Of a DNA stretch of 64,000 bases, positions 49,602-58,285 are shown in pieces. Numbering within the stretch: position 1 is the first letter of the stretch; each line of letters opens with the position of its first letter. The position numbers and the translations under genes are program-made. The notes beneath the pieces are model-generated. The model ran no database searches and was not told the origin of the DNA. It was given only the letters and a program-made list of their open reading frames with translations. This DNA comes from Sulfurospirillum sp001602955 (lineage in GTDB: Bacteria; Campylobacterota; Campylobacteria; Campylobacterales; Sulfurospirillaceae): NCBI GenBank assembly GCA_001602955.1, contig LVAC01000002.1, positions 310,001 to 374,000 on the forward strand, written 5' to 3'.

Positions 49602-52484
49602 TTATCGGTACACCTTGATTACAAACCCTTTGGATTTATCTTTTTCGACGTTGGAAAGCGCATAGCTAATCTTCGCGCCATCGCCCACAAACGTTTCAAT
49701 GAGCTCTCCGCCCGCTTTGGCGCGTGCTTTTCCTAAGCCGATGTTGGCAAGGGAACTGATGCGATCAATTTCGCTGTCCTCGACGCCGACTTTTTTACTT
49801 TTAATCAGTTTTAACGAGGCAAATCCGCCGTTATCGACGATAGGTGCGACCTCAAAGAAATAAGTACCGTCGTATTTGCTTAAGAAGGCTTGCACGTTTT
49901 GTTTGCACTGCTCGGAAATGGCGTTGACACCCGTTCCCATATCGGTACACATAATCGAATCGACGAAAACGGGCTTTTGTCCCTTGCCGGCGGGTTTGTT
50001 CGGTGTTGACGTTGCGGCGGCCGTTTTAGGCGCGTTTTTCGTCGATTCGGACGCTTCGAGTAACGCCAACTTTTCGTTTAACGTTTTGAGCGACTGTTCG
50101 CTTGCCGCCAAACGTTTGCTCAGAGCGTCTTTTTCTTGAGCAAACGCCAGTTCTTTTTGTTTGAGCTCTTTTTCCAAAGCGATGCTTTTGAGCGTCTCTT
50201 GTTTTTGGTTGCCGTTGAGCGCACTTTCTTTCACTTTGAGCTCATTTTGAAGCGTTTTAGTCTCTTCAAGATGCTTAAACTCTTTTTGTTTCAGCTCTTC
50301 TTTAAGTTTTTTAATCTCTTCTTCGCTGTTTTGTTGCGCGGCACTTATCTTTTTAATCTCTTCTTTGCTCGCCGAAAGTTGCGTCTCTTTGGCTTTGAAC
50401 GCTTTGTCTTTTTCTTTAAGGGCGTCTAGGTATTCGATCTCTTTGGCACGTAACGTATCTTTAAGATCGACCAATTGCGTGTTTTCGGTTGCACGGTTTT
50501 TCTCGGTTTGCGCCAGTTTGGCTTTGAGCTCTTCGATTTGCTTATTGCTTGCCTTGGTTGCGGAGTCTTCCATATCTTTGATTTTGACTTGAAGCGTTTT
50601 GAGCGCGCTTTCGTGGCGCGAATTTTCATCGCGAAGTGCTTGCATCTCAACCGCTTTGGTTTTAATCTCTTTCTCCAGTGTCGCAATTTTAAGTGTTTCG
50701 TCTTTTTTTGCCGCTGTCGCCGTTGCCTCTTTTGCGCGCAGATCGGCCTCTAGCGTTTGAATTTTAAGAAGGTAGGCTTCTTCTTTTTGTTTGGTTTCGC
50801 CGCGAAGCGTTTCCAGCGTGCTTTGGGCGGATTTGAGCGAAGTATCTTTGGCGTCTTGAGCTTTTTGCTGTTCAAGTTTAAACGCTACGAGTTGATTTTT
50901 CGCGTTTTGAAGTTCTTGGTCTTTGGCACTCATTTTTTGTTTCAACTCTTCGTTGGCGCGCGTAAGCTCTTCCGTATGGAACTGAACGCGATCATACGTC
51001 TCTTTTGCACTGGCTTTGTACTCGGCTAATTGTTTGTCGAGGTTTTCCGTTAAGGCCTTTTTAGAAGCTTCGAAGCTTGCGATTTTCTCGTTGAAAATTT
51101 TGTAGTTTTTATTATGGACTTTGTCGTTTTCGTCGACGCGACGTTTTACTTCGGCTTCGACGTTGAGTTTATCGTTGTTGAGTTTGGCAATTTTATCGTT
51201 GAGTTCTTGAATGACAATCTCTTTTTTTGCCAACTCCTCTTTATGTTTGAGCAAGCTGTCGTTCAAACTTTTTTCCATCGCTTGCGCATTTTCTTCCAGT
51301 TTTTTATTGCCCGCGGTGAGTTCTTTGTTGAGCTTTTTCTCGTCTTCAAGATAGGTTTTAAACTTATTGAAATCTTTTTCATTCTCCAAAATCAAGGCAT
51401 CTACGTGTTTTTGCGCACTTGCAAGTTCGGCGTTGAGACCTTTGATTTTCTCTTCTTGGACGGCTAATTTTTTAAGACCCACTTGTTCTTGGTCACTCAT
51501 TTCTTGGCGATTTTTTGCGATGAGCGTTTCGGTGTCGGCTTTGAGTTGTTCGATGGTTCTGACGTATTGGGCAATTTCGTCTTTATGTTTTTGATCCGCC
51601 GCAAGGAGATTTTGCGTTTGCTTGCTTAAAAGCTCGTTTTTCTCTTTTGCCGCAAGATCGAGTTGGTTTTTCAGTTTATCGATTTCGTCTTGTTTGCGCA
51701 TAAAGGCATTTTTCGCCGTATCGTTGTTGTTGGCGATTTGTTCGTTCAGAAGTGAAATTTGATCGTTCAGAAGTTTGATTTTTTCTTTATAGTCGCTCAG
51801 CTTGGCTTGTTCTTCTTCGCGCGCTTTTTGAATCTCTTTGCCCTTGCGCGTTTCGGCTTCAACGGCTTGGCTTTTTAATTCGTCGATTTGAGAACGCAAT
51901 GCGTTGGCTTCCAGATTGGCTTTTTGCGCGATGACCACGTTTTCTTTTTGCAATTCGTTGATTTTCATCGTCAGATCGCTGATGTTACGATAATGTTGCT
52001 GTTCCGCCTCGTTGAGGCGTTCGGTATTTTTGCTTTGAAGTTCCGCTTTTTCGCTCTCGCGTTCGTTCTCTTGTTCGTCAAGTTTTTTAGCAAGTTCGTT
52101 TTTTTCGTTCGTTATCAGTAAATTGTCGTGTTGTAAGAAAAGAAGCGTTTTTTGCAACTTGGCAATCAGGCGTTTCATATCTTGCGGCGTCACTTCCGAC
52201 TCGGGAATTGGTTTGCCCTGCTCGTCGAGATAGGTGTCTTCTAAAAGATCGGAAGCCTCTTTGTTTTGTTCCAAAGTCGCTTCTTTATCGATGTAGCGTT
52301 TTTGAACGTCTCTGGGTAAATCGCTAAATTTGACGTCGCTTTTACTAATGTATTTTTCGCCGAGCTCGTCAAACGAAACACCGTCGAAATGACCGAATTT
52401 GTAGGCGGAAAAACCGCCTACGCCGATAATGACGCTTAAAAGAATGTTTAAACTTTGTGACGACGAAAGAGGGATTTTTGCCAT
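49602..52484 (-). CDS. Large membrane-anchored coiled-coil protein, unknown function
   Basis: A 960-residue protein. An N-terminal membrane helix (about residues 11-31, SLNILLSVIIGVGGFSAYKF) is followed by a short conserved-looking segment and about 650 residues (roughly 105-790) of uninterrupted, very Lys/Glu/Gln-rich heptad-type coiled coil. A Thr/Ala/Pro-rich linker (ASESTKNAPKTAAATS) then leads to a globular C-terminal domain of about 125 residues beginning KPVFVDSIMCTDMGTGVNAI, with two Cys. I recognise no named family. The layout suggests a periplasmic (or cytoplasmic) rod anchored in the inner membrane. It has no P-loop, so it is not an SMC protein. Confidence 0.8.
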   Translation of the reverse strand: MAKIPLSSSQSLNILLSVIIGVGGFSAYKFGHFDGVSFDELGEKYISKSDVKFSDLPRDVQKRYIDKEATLEQNKEASDLLEDTYLDEQGKPIPESEVTPQDMKRLIAKLQKTLLFLQHDNLLITNEKNELAKKLDEQENERESEKAELQSKNTERLNEAEQQHYRNISDLTMKINELQKENVVIAQKANLEANALRSQIDELKSQAVEAETRKGKEIQKAREEEQAKLSDYKEKIKLLNDQISLLNEQIANNNDTAKNAFMRKQDEIDKLKNQLDLAAKEKNELLSKQTQNLLAADQKHKDEIAQYVRTIEQLKADTETLIAKNRQEMSDQEQVGLKKLAVQEEKIKGLNAELASAQKHVDALILENEKDFNKFKTYLEDEKKLNKELTAGNKKLEENAQAMEKSLNDSLLKHKEELAKKEIVIQELNDKIAKLNNDKLNVEAEVKRRVDENDKVHNKNYKIFNEKIASFEASKKALTENLDKQLAEYKASAKETYDRVQFHTEELTRANEELKQKMSAKDQELQNAKNQLVAFKLEQQKAQDAKDTSLKSAQSTLETLRGETKQKEEAYLLKIQTLEADLRAKEATATAAKKDETLKIATLEKEIKTKAVEMQALRDENSRHESALKTLQVKIKDMEDSATKASNKQIEELKAKLAQTEKNRATENTQLVDLKDTLRAKEIEYLDALKEKDKAFKAKETQLSASKEEIKKISAAQQNSEEEIKKLKEELKQKEFKHLEETKTLQNELKVKESALNGNQKQETLKSIALEKELKQKELAFAQEKDALSKRLAASEQSLKTLNEKLALLEASESTKNAPKTAAATSTPNKPAGKGQKPVFVDSIMCTDMGTGVNAISEQCKQNVQAFLSKYDGTYFFEVAPIVDNGGFASLKLIKSKKVGVEDSEIDRISSLANIGLGKARAKAGGELIETFVGDGAKISYALSNVEKDKSKGFVIKVYR

Positions 52485-52492
52485 TTCTATCC

Positions 52493-53452
52493 TTACATGT
52501 GAGACGAAGTTAAAATATGCGTTACGATATCGTGGGCGTGGTTGAGCGCAATGGCGATACTTCCGCCGCTTTTAACCGCGATGTCGCCGGCAAGGTAAAG
52601 CCCTTTGGTTTTCGTCTCGTAGTGCTCGTCAAACTCGGGTTTGCCTTCCGCATCGAAGGTAATACCGCATTTTTTAAGAAAATCGACCGGCGTCGTTCCG
52701 CCGATGGCATAGATGACACGATCGTAAATCGTGTAGTAGCCGTCGGTAAAATTCACTTTCACCAGACCGTTTTCGTTTTCGATCGAGACGATGTCCATGC
52801 CTAAGCGTAGGCGTAGTTTTTCTTGACCGTTGTATTCGTTGATAAGGGTTAAATTGATGTCGTTGAGTCGACTAAAGGTCTCACGACGGTAGTTCAGCGT
52901 GACGTTATTGGTTTTAGAAAGCTCGATGGCGTATTCAACCGCCGAATTGCCGCCGCCGACGATCAACAGTTTCTCTCTTTGCGAACATTTGTCGAGGTTG
53001 AAGTTGATGCGCTCTTTAAGCGAGATCGGAAGCGTATAGTCGGGTTTGTTAGGTTTGCCCATCGTTCCGATTGCAACGATAACGTTTTTCGCGCGATAGC
53101 CGGCTTTGGAAGTGACGACGTAGAATTGTCCGTTCTCTTTCGTGATGCTTTCGACTTCGCTGTTAAACGCCGTGTCGATTTCGCCTCTATCGAGTAAGGA
53201 ATCGAAATAGTTGAGCGTGCTCTCTTTGGTGCCGTCTCGAAAATCGATCGTTCCTTTAAGTTCGATCTCTTGTCCTTTGTAGTTCTTATCGACGCGTTTG
53301 TTGTCTTTGTAGAATTTACGAATGGTTTGCGAATGGTTTTCGCCTTTTTCGATCATCAAGATGTTTTGAAGCCCTAACGCTTTTGCTTCAACCGCCGCAC
53401 CGATGCCTCCGGGGCCTCCTCCGATAATGACTAAATCGTATAACTGTACCAT
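52493..53452 (-). CDS. YpdA/TrxB-like flavoprotein (NAD(P)H-dependent) without CxxC
   Basis: A 318-residue two-dinucleotide-domain flavoprotein. The FAD motif is LVIIGGGPGGIGAAVEA (about residues 6-22), the NAD(P) motif is LLIVGGGNSAVEYAIELS (about 158-175), and the C-terminal FAD motif is GLYLAGDIAVKSGGSIA. The redox-active CxxC of thioredoxin reductases is absent, as in YpdA/bacillithiol-disulfide reductase-like or ferredoxin-NADP reductase-like proteins. The ATG at 53452 begins MVQLYDLVIIGGG; an upstream in-frame ATG at 53494 overlaps the promoter. First gene of the leftward run; its -10 box is at 53493-53498. Confidence 0.8.
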   Translation of the reverse strand: MVQLYDLVIIGGGPGGIGAAVEAKALGLQNILMIEKGENHSQTIRKFYKDNKRVDKNYKGQEIELKGTIDFRDGTKESTLNYFDSLLDRGEIDTAFNSEVESITKENGQFYVVTSKAGYRAKNVIVAIGTMGKPNKPDYTLPISLKERINFNLDKCSQREKLLIVGGGNSAVEYAIELSKTNNVTLNYRRETFSRLNDINLTLINEYNGQEKLRLRLGMDIVSIENENGLVKVNFTDGYYTIYDRVIYAIGGTTPVDFLKKCGITFDAEGKPEFDEHYETKTKGLYLAGDIAVKSGGSIAIALNHAHDIVTHILTSSHM

Positions 53453-53492
53453 GATGTGTGTCGTCTCCCGTTTGTTTCTTCTTATAACGTCC

Positions 53493-53498
53493 ATTATA
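53493..53498 (-). promoter_or_regulatory. -10 box for the leftward flavoprotein operon
   Basis: TATAAT on the minus strand in GGGGTATAATGGACG, 40 bases before the start at 53452. Its presence also supports that shorter start. Confidence 0.55.
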
Positions 53499-53536
53499 CC
53501 CCGCGCTTACTTATGGCTTATTAAATATAAAAAGTG

Positions 53537-53542
53537 TAAAAT
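53537..53542 (+). promoter_or_regulatory. -10 box for proA
   Basis: TAAAAT in GTGTAAAATCCCC, 34 bases before the proA GTG start. Confidence 0.45.
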
Positions 53543-53575
53543 CCCCGTAAATGCGATGATTAAGGAAAGAAAAAC

Positions 53576-54811
53576 GTGCAAACTTTTTTAGAACATGCTA
53601 AAGCGGCAAGCAAGACGATCGCCACGCTTGATCCCCAGACGAAAGTATCGGTATTGATGCAGATGGCGGATGCTCTGGAACAAAACGCCGATACGATTCT
53701 CGCCGAAAACGAAAAAGATTTACACGAGGCACGCCAAGCGAATTTAGCGGGTGCTTTGGTCGATCGATTGCTCTTAAACGCCAAACGCATTGCGGATATG
53801 GCGCAGGCCATTCGCGAAATCGCGGCACTCAAAGAGCCGATCGGACGCGTTTTGGAAGGATGGGTCGTTCAAAGCGGGTTGCGCATTGAAAAAGTGAGTA
53901 TTCCCATCGGCGTCATCGGTATTATTTACGAGAGCCGTCCGAACGTCACGAGCGATACGGCGGCATTGTGTTTCAAAAGCGGCAACGCATGCGTGCTCAA
54001 AGGCGGGAAAGAGGCATTGCACAGTAATCGGGCGATTGCCGCGCTTTTGCAAGCGGTGTTGCGAAACAACCGTTTGCCCGAAGAGATGATTTCGCTCCTA
54101 CCCGATGCTTCCCGTGAAGGCGTCGCAAAACTCATTAAAATGGATCGCTACGTTGATTTGATTATTCCGCGGGGCGGCGAAGCGTTGATTCGCTACGTCA
54201 GCGAAAACGCAACCGTTCCGGTCGTAAAACACGATAAAGGCGTTTGCCATACCTACGTCGACCGAGACGCCGATCACGAACGTGCCGTCGCAATCGTTTT
54301 AAATGCCAAATGCCAACGTCCCAGCGCATGCAACTCTCTTGAAACGCTTTTGGTACACGAAGCAATCGCCGAAACGTTTTTACCGCGGATGAAAGAGGCA
54401 CTTGATCGCGCGGGAACGCACGTCAAAGGGTGCGAAAAAACACAAGAACTCTTACATGTAGAACGTGCGAGTGACGAAGATTATCATACCGAACACTTAA
54501 GCAACGCTTTAAACATCAAGATCGTTGCGAACGTCGATGCGGCAATTGCGCATATCGCGGCTTACGGCTCTTCGCATTCGGAGGCAATTTTGAGCGACAA
54601 TTACAGCGTCGTTGAGCGTTTTTTAAACGAAGTAGACGCGGCGGCAGTGTACGCCAACGCTTCGACGCGTTTTACCGACGGCGGAGAATTCGGCTTCGGG
54701 GCGGAAGTGGGCATCAGTACCAATAAACTGCATGCGCGCGGTCCTATGGGTATTAACGATTTGACGACTTATAAATTTAAAGTTTACGGGCAAGGGCAAA
54801 TTCGCGAATGA
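53576..54811 (+). CDS. proA: Gamma-glutamyl phosphate reductase ProA
   Basis: A 411-residue aldehyde-dehydrogenase-fold enzyme converting glutamyl phosphate to glutamate 5-semialdehyde in proline synthesis. Family motifs: IGVIGIIYESRPNVTSD (about residues 111-127), GNACVLKGGKEALHSN, IIPRGGEALIRYV (about 198-210), the active-site Cys in KCQRPSACNSLETLLV (about 246-261) and FGFGAEVGISTNKLHARGPMG. The start is GTG with AAGGAAAG upstream. The ABC ATPase gene overlaps the stop by four bases. Confidence 0.95.
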   Translation: MQTFLEHAKAASKTIATLDPQTKVSVLMQMADALEQNADTILAENEKDLHEARQANLAGALVDRLLLNAKRIADMAQAIREIAALKEPIGRVLEGWVVQSGLRIEKVSIPIGVIGIIYESRPNVTSDTAALCFKSGNACVLKGGKEALHSNRAIAALLQAVLRNNRLPEEMISLLPDASREGVAKLIKMDRYVDLIIPRGGEALIRYVSENATVPVVKHDKGVCHTYVDRDADHERAVAIVLNAKCQRPSACNSLETLLVHEAIAETFLPRMKEALDRAGTHVKGCEKTQELLHVERASDEDYHTEHLSNALNIKIVANVDAAIAHIAAYGSSHSEAILSDNYSVVERFLNEVDAAAVYANASTRFTDGGEFGFGAEVGISTNKLHARGPMGINDLTTYKFKVYGQGQIRE

Positions 54812-55386
54812 ACCAAGAGGTGTTAGCGATTGAAGGCCTTTGCTTCGGTTATCCTCATGGACGGCTTTTGTACGAGGATTTTTGTTTAAGCGTGCATCAG
54901 GGAGAATGCGTTTCGATTTTGGGAGCGAGCGGAAGCGGGAAAAGCACGCTTTTCGAGCTCATTACCGGACACCTTAAACCGCTTAAAGGAAGCATCGTTG
55001 CCGCACCGCTTTCACAAATTTTTCAAGACCCTTACACGTCGTTTCACCCGACGTATAGCATTGAAAATCAAATCAAAGACGTCGCGTCGATGGAAGATTG
55101 CGAAGCGTTATTGCACGACTTGGACCTTGATGCGAACCTTTTAACGAAAAAACCGCATCAATTAAGCGGCGGTCAATTGCAACGATGCTCGATTTTACGT
55201 GCATTATTGATGAAGCCTCAACTGCTTTTAGCCGACGAGCCCTCTTCCGCGCTCGATAACGTTACGGGCTTACATGTCATGCAGTTGCTGATGCGTTTTT
55301 TAGATCGCGTGGGAATCGTACTTATTACGCACGATACGCATTTAGCCGCATGGTGTAGCGATCAAACGATTAAATTAACTCATTAA
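54808..55386 (+). CDS. Short ABC ATPase, dipeptide/nickel importer type, orphan
   Basis: A 192-residue ATP-binding protein. Walker A is LGASGSGKSTLF (about residues 35-46), the Q-loop is IFQDPYTSFHPTYSI with the FxDPYxSxxP form of the oligopeptide/nickel (DppF/NikE) subfamily, the signature is HQLSGGQLQRCSILRALL (about 116-133), and Walker B is LLLADEPSSALD. At 192 residues it lacks the C-terminal extension of most NikE/DppF proteins. No permease or binding protein lies nearby; its partners must be encoded elsewhere. It overlaps proA as ATGA, so it is co-transcribed. Confidence 0.85.
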   Translation: MNQEVLAIEGLCFGYPHGRLLYEDFCLSVHQGECVSILGASGSGKSTLFELITGHLKPLKGSIVAAPLSQIFQDPYTSFHPTYSIENQIKDVASMEDCEALLHDLDLDANLLTKKPHQLSGGQLQRCSILRALLMKPQLLLADEPSSALDNVTGLHVMQLLMRFLDRVGIVLITHDTHLAAWCSDQTIKLTH

Positions 55387-55404
55387 AGTAAGGATCAAAA
55401 CGGC

Positions 55405-56052
55405 ATGCATGCTATGATAGATTGGATTGTTCAAACGGTTGGAGCTTTGGGGTATTTGGGTATTTTCGTCATGATGTTGATCGAAAGCAGTATTTTCCCG
55501 CTTCCCAGCGAAGTCGTGATGATTCCGGCGGGCTATTTATGTACCAAAGGCGAAATGAGTATGCCGGTCGTGATCGTGTTAGGAACGCTCGGGAGTATCG
55601 CCGGAGCTTTACTCAATTACTATTTGGCGGTCTTTTTGGGGCGAAAATTGATTTTAAAATACGGCCATTATCTCTTTTTCAGTGCCGAAAAGCTTGAAAA
55701 AGTCGAACGGTTTTTCAAGACGCACGGCTCGTTTTCAACGTTTACGGGACGTTTGATCCCCGTTGTGCGCCATTACATCTCGTTGCCCGCCGGATTGGCG
55801 CGTATGAACGTGGCACTTTTTTGTTTTTACACGGGATTGGGTGCCGGTATTTGGGTCACGATTTTGACGCTTTTGGGGTATTTCTTCGGTCAGAATCAAG
55901 CCCTTTTGGAAGAAAATTTGCATACGATAACGTGGAGTTTACTCGCTTTGATCGTCGTTAGTTCGCTCGTGTACGTCAAAGTGTTTCGTACCAAAGAAAA
56001 AAAACGCGCTCGTAGTGCTATTGGCGCGCAATCACAAACGAAAAATCGTTAA
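55405..56052 (+). CDS. DedA-family membrane protein
   Basis: A 215-residue polytopic protein of the DedA/VTT (SNARE-associated) family, which includes flippases for undecaprenyl phosphate or phosphatidylethanolamine. Typical motifs: MMLIESSIFPLPSEVVMIPAG-like N-terminal re-entrant segment (about residues 23-43), GSIAGALLNYYLAVFLGRKL and FTGRLIPVVRHYISLPAGLARM (about 112-133). AAGGA lies 11 bases before the ATG. The last 35 bases overlap the convergent CheX-like gene. Transported substrate unassigned. Confidence 0.9.
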   Translation: MHAMIDWIVQTVGALGYLGIFVMMLIESSIFPLPSEVVMIPAGYLCTKGEMSMPVVIVLGTLGSIAGALLNYYLAVFLGRKLILKYGHYLFFSAEKLEKVERFFKTHGSFSTFTGRLIPVVRHYISLPAGLARMNVALFCFYTGLGAGIWVTILTLLGYFFGQNQALLEENLHTITWSLLALIVVSSLVYVKVFRTKEKKRARSAIGAQSQTKNR

Positions 56053-56437
56053 GCGAATAACACAGCGTTTCTTGCGTCGTAAACGGGAAAGGATGCGAGA
56101 TATGTCCCATAAATTCGGGAACGCTGAGTTGGTAGGTGTGATTTGGGTATTTTTGTTGTAAGATGACTTTGGCTCCGCCGATAATTTGGTTGGAAACCTC
56201 TTTGATTAAGTCGTCCAGATCGTCTTCGCACAGGCTATCTTCAAAAAGAAGGTTTTGTGCGATTTGGTTGAGGGTTTCTCGTTGAAATAAGAGATACCAA
56301 ATATGCTCGGCTTCGTTTTCGTACAAAGAAACCGCGGCACCGTAAAAGTTGTCTGTTTCGAGTCGCCCTTGTCGTAAAGACGTCGATAAGATCGTGGAGC
56401 AAAAATTCTCAGCGGCAGAAAGAACGGCTTGTTTCAT
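56018..56437 (-). CDS. CheX/CheC-like chemotaxis phosphatase
   Basis: A 139-residue protein resembling CheX, which dephosphorylates CheY. The diagnostic E-x-x-N motif occurs in LIKEVSNQIIGGAKVIL (about residues 79-95), within one long helix. A single motif copy fits CheX rather than two-copy CheC. The chemotaxis network of this organism (two receptors in this window) gives it an obvious partner. It overlaps the convergent DedA gene by 35 bases. Confidence 0.75.
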   Translation of the reverse strand: MKQAVLSAAENFCSTILSTSLRQGRLETDNFYGAAVSLYENEAEHIWYLLFQRETLNQIAQNLLFEDSLCEDDLDDLIKEVSNQIIGGAKVILQQKYPNHTYQLSVPEFMGHISHPFPFTTQETLCYSLNDFSFVIARQ

Positions 56438-56470
56438 TTTTTGTCCAAAAATATTATTTTGTGAAACGAT

Positions 56471-56476
56471 TATAAT
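56471..56476 (+). promoter_or_regulatory. -10 box for the J-domain protein gene
   Basis: TATAAT in ACGATTATAATGCAAG, 87 bases before the start at 56563. Confidence 0.4.
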
Positions 56477-56562
56477 GCAAGCAATGTAAATTAAAGATTA
56501 AATAACAATCGATGCGCCATAAGGCATATTCAAAGCTACATGTCAAAAAATAAGGAATTCGC

Positions 56563-56853
56563 GTGATGGAAAAAGAGATCAGTTTTGAAGCGTTTAGCCG
56601 TGCCGTAGAGACGTTGGGTCTTGTCGGAAAAACCGATAAAAAGACCGTTCGAAGCGTTTATCTGCTCTTATGCAAAGAGTTTCATCCCGATATGCCAACA
56701 GGCGATCACGCAAAATTTCAAGCCATTAACGATGCGTACACACTGGTGATGGATTATATGGAAGCCTATCGATTTGACTTTGACGAAGAAGAGTTTAAGC
56801 ACCAATTCCCGCTTTATGACGCCAAAGCGGGAATATGGATGAACGAGGGTTAA
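56563..56853 (+). CDS. Small J-domain protein
   Basis: A 96-residue protein consisting of little more than a J domain: helix, then the HPD motif in LCKEFHPDMPTGDHAKF (about residues 45-61), then the third helix AINDAYTLVMDYMEAYRF. HPD is needed to stimulate DnaK ATPase. There is no Gly-rich or zinc-finger region, so it is a specialised co-chaperone with unknown client. A second ATG directly follows the first. The last four bases overlap the convergent DAHP synthase gene. Confidence 0.82.
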   Translation: MMEKEISFEAFSRAVETLGLVGKTDKKTVRSVYLLLCKEFHPDMPTGDHAKFQAINDAYTLVMDYMEAYRFDFDEEEFKHQFPLYDAKAGIWMNEG

Positions 56854-58214
56854 GATTCTATCAGACGTTGGCGTGCCGCTTTGAGGGAATCGGCAATCAA
56901 AAAGGCAAGTTCAAGAGCTTGGTTCGCGTTGAGACGCGGGTCGCATTGGGTTTGGTAACGGCATGCAAGGTTCTCTTCTGTGATCTCTTGTGCGCCGCCG
57001 ATGCACTCGGTGACATCTTGTCCCGTCATCTCCAAATGAACGCCGCCCGGAAACGTGCCCTCTTCTTCGTGAACTTTAAAAAAGCCTTTGACTTCGCGTA
57101 AGACTTCATCAAACGAACGCGTTTTGTAGTTATTGGAAGCTTTGATGGTATTTCCGTGCATCGGATCGATACTCCAAAGCACTTCTTTTCCCGCTGCTTT
57201 GACCGCGCGTACAAGTTTTGGGAATTCGGATTCGATTTTATCGGCACCCATACGAACGATAATATTGATGCGTCCCGCTTCGTTTTCGGGGTTCAATTTT
57301 TCGATTAACGCCATCAGCTTTTCGGCCGTCATGCTAGGGCCTGCTTTAATACCGATAGGATTTTTAACGCCGGTTAAAAACTCGACATGTGCTTCGTCGA
57401 CTTCTCTCGTTCGATCGCCGATCCACAGCATATGCGCCGAACAGTCGTACCAGTCTCCGGTTAAACTGTCTTGACGCGTGAGGGCTTCTTCGTAGTTGAG
57501 AAGCAAGGCTTCATGCGACGTATAGACGACGGTTTCGTGAATGCTTGGCGTGCTAGTCGATGTGATACCGCATGCTTCCATAAACGCAAGCGTTTCGGAA
57601 ATGCGCTCGCATAAATGTCGGTAGCGATCGCCCAAAGGACTCTCTTGGACAAAACCTAAGGTCCATTTATGCACTTGATGCAAGTCTGCCAAACCGCCGC
57701 GCGAAAAGGCGCGCAGTAAGTTCATCGTCGCCGCCGATTGGTTGTAGGCTTTGAGCATGCGTTTCGGGTTTGGGATACGCGCTTCTTCGGTAAATTCGAT
57801 ATCGTTGATAATATCGCCGCGATAACTCGGCAATTTGACGCCGTTCAACTCTTCGTAATCGCTTGAGCGGGGCTTGGCGAATTGTCCCGCGAGTCTTCCG
57901 ACTTTAACGATCGGACACCCCCCGGCAAAGGTCAAAACGACTGCCATTTGAAGCAGAACTTTGAACATATCGCGAATATTGACCGCATTAAATTCCGCAA
58001 AACTTTCGGCACAGTCGCCGCCTTGCAGTAAAAAAGCCTTACCGTGTACGACGTCCGCCAAAGCAGATTTGAGTTGTCGTACTTCTCCGGCAAATACGAG
58101 CGGAGGATACTTACTTAGCTCTTCTTCGACATTTTGTAAAATCTCTTGATTGGCATAAGTCGGTTGTTGTTTGATCGGTTTGTCTCTCCAAGATGCACGC
58201 GTCCAAGAACTCAT
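56850..58214 (-). CDS. aroG: Class II 3-deoxy-7-phosphoheptulonate (DAHP) synthase
   Basis: A 454-residue plant-type (class II) DAHP synthase, first enzyme of the shikimate pathway. Typical segments: LQGGDCAESFAEF (about residues 63-75, with a metal-binding Cys), RIPNPKRMLKAYNQSAATMN, THx-type WIGDRTREVDEAHVEF, GIKAGPSMTAEKL, and SIDPMHGNTIKASNNYKTR (metal-binding His). Campylobacter and Helicobacter also use the class II form. A TATAAT box on the minus strand at 58240-58245 lies 26 bases upstream. Confidence 0.94.
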   Translation of the reverse strand: MSSWTRASWRDKPIKQQPTYANQEILQNVEEELSKYPPLVFAGEVRQLKSALADVVHGKAFLLQGGDCAESFAEFNAVNIRDMFKVLLQMAVVLTFAGGCPIVKVGRLAGQFAKPRSSDYEELNGVKLPSYRGDIINDIEFTEEARIPNPKRMLKAYNQSAATMNLLRAFSRGGLADLHQVHKWTLGFVQESPLGDRYRHLCERISETLAFMEACGITSTSTPSIHETVVYTSHEALLLNYEEALTRQDSLTGDWYDCSAHMLWIGDRTREVDEAHVEFLTGVKNPIGIKAGPSMTAEKLMALIEKLNPENEAGRINIIVRMGADKIESEFPKLVRAVKAAGKEVLWSIDPMHGNTIKASNNYKTRSFDEVLREVKGFFKVHEEEGTFPGGVHLEMTGQDVTECIGGAQEITEENLACRYQTQCDPRLNANQALELAFLIADSLKAARQRLIES

Positions 58215-58239
58215 AAAAGACCCTTTAATGATTTTCTCT

Positions 58240-58245
58240 ATTATA
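58240..58245 (-). promoter_or_regulatory. -10 box for the class II DAHP synthase gene
   Basis: TATAAT on the minus strand, 26 bases upstream of the start at 58214, in the context TCATTATAATAGAG. Confidence 0.5.
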
Positions 58246-58285
58246 ATGAGATTGGCTTTAAAGAGAATTGAAAAGTCCCGACGTT

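Noticed and set aside
49876..51600. Several long, Phe- and Leu-rich open frames on the plus strand
   Set aside because: They are antisense shadows of the Lys/Glu-rich coiled-coil gene: AAA/GAA codons read backwards as TTT/TTC.
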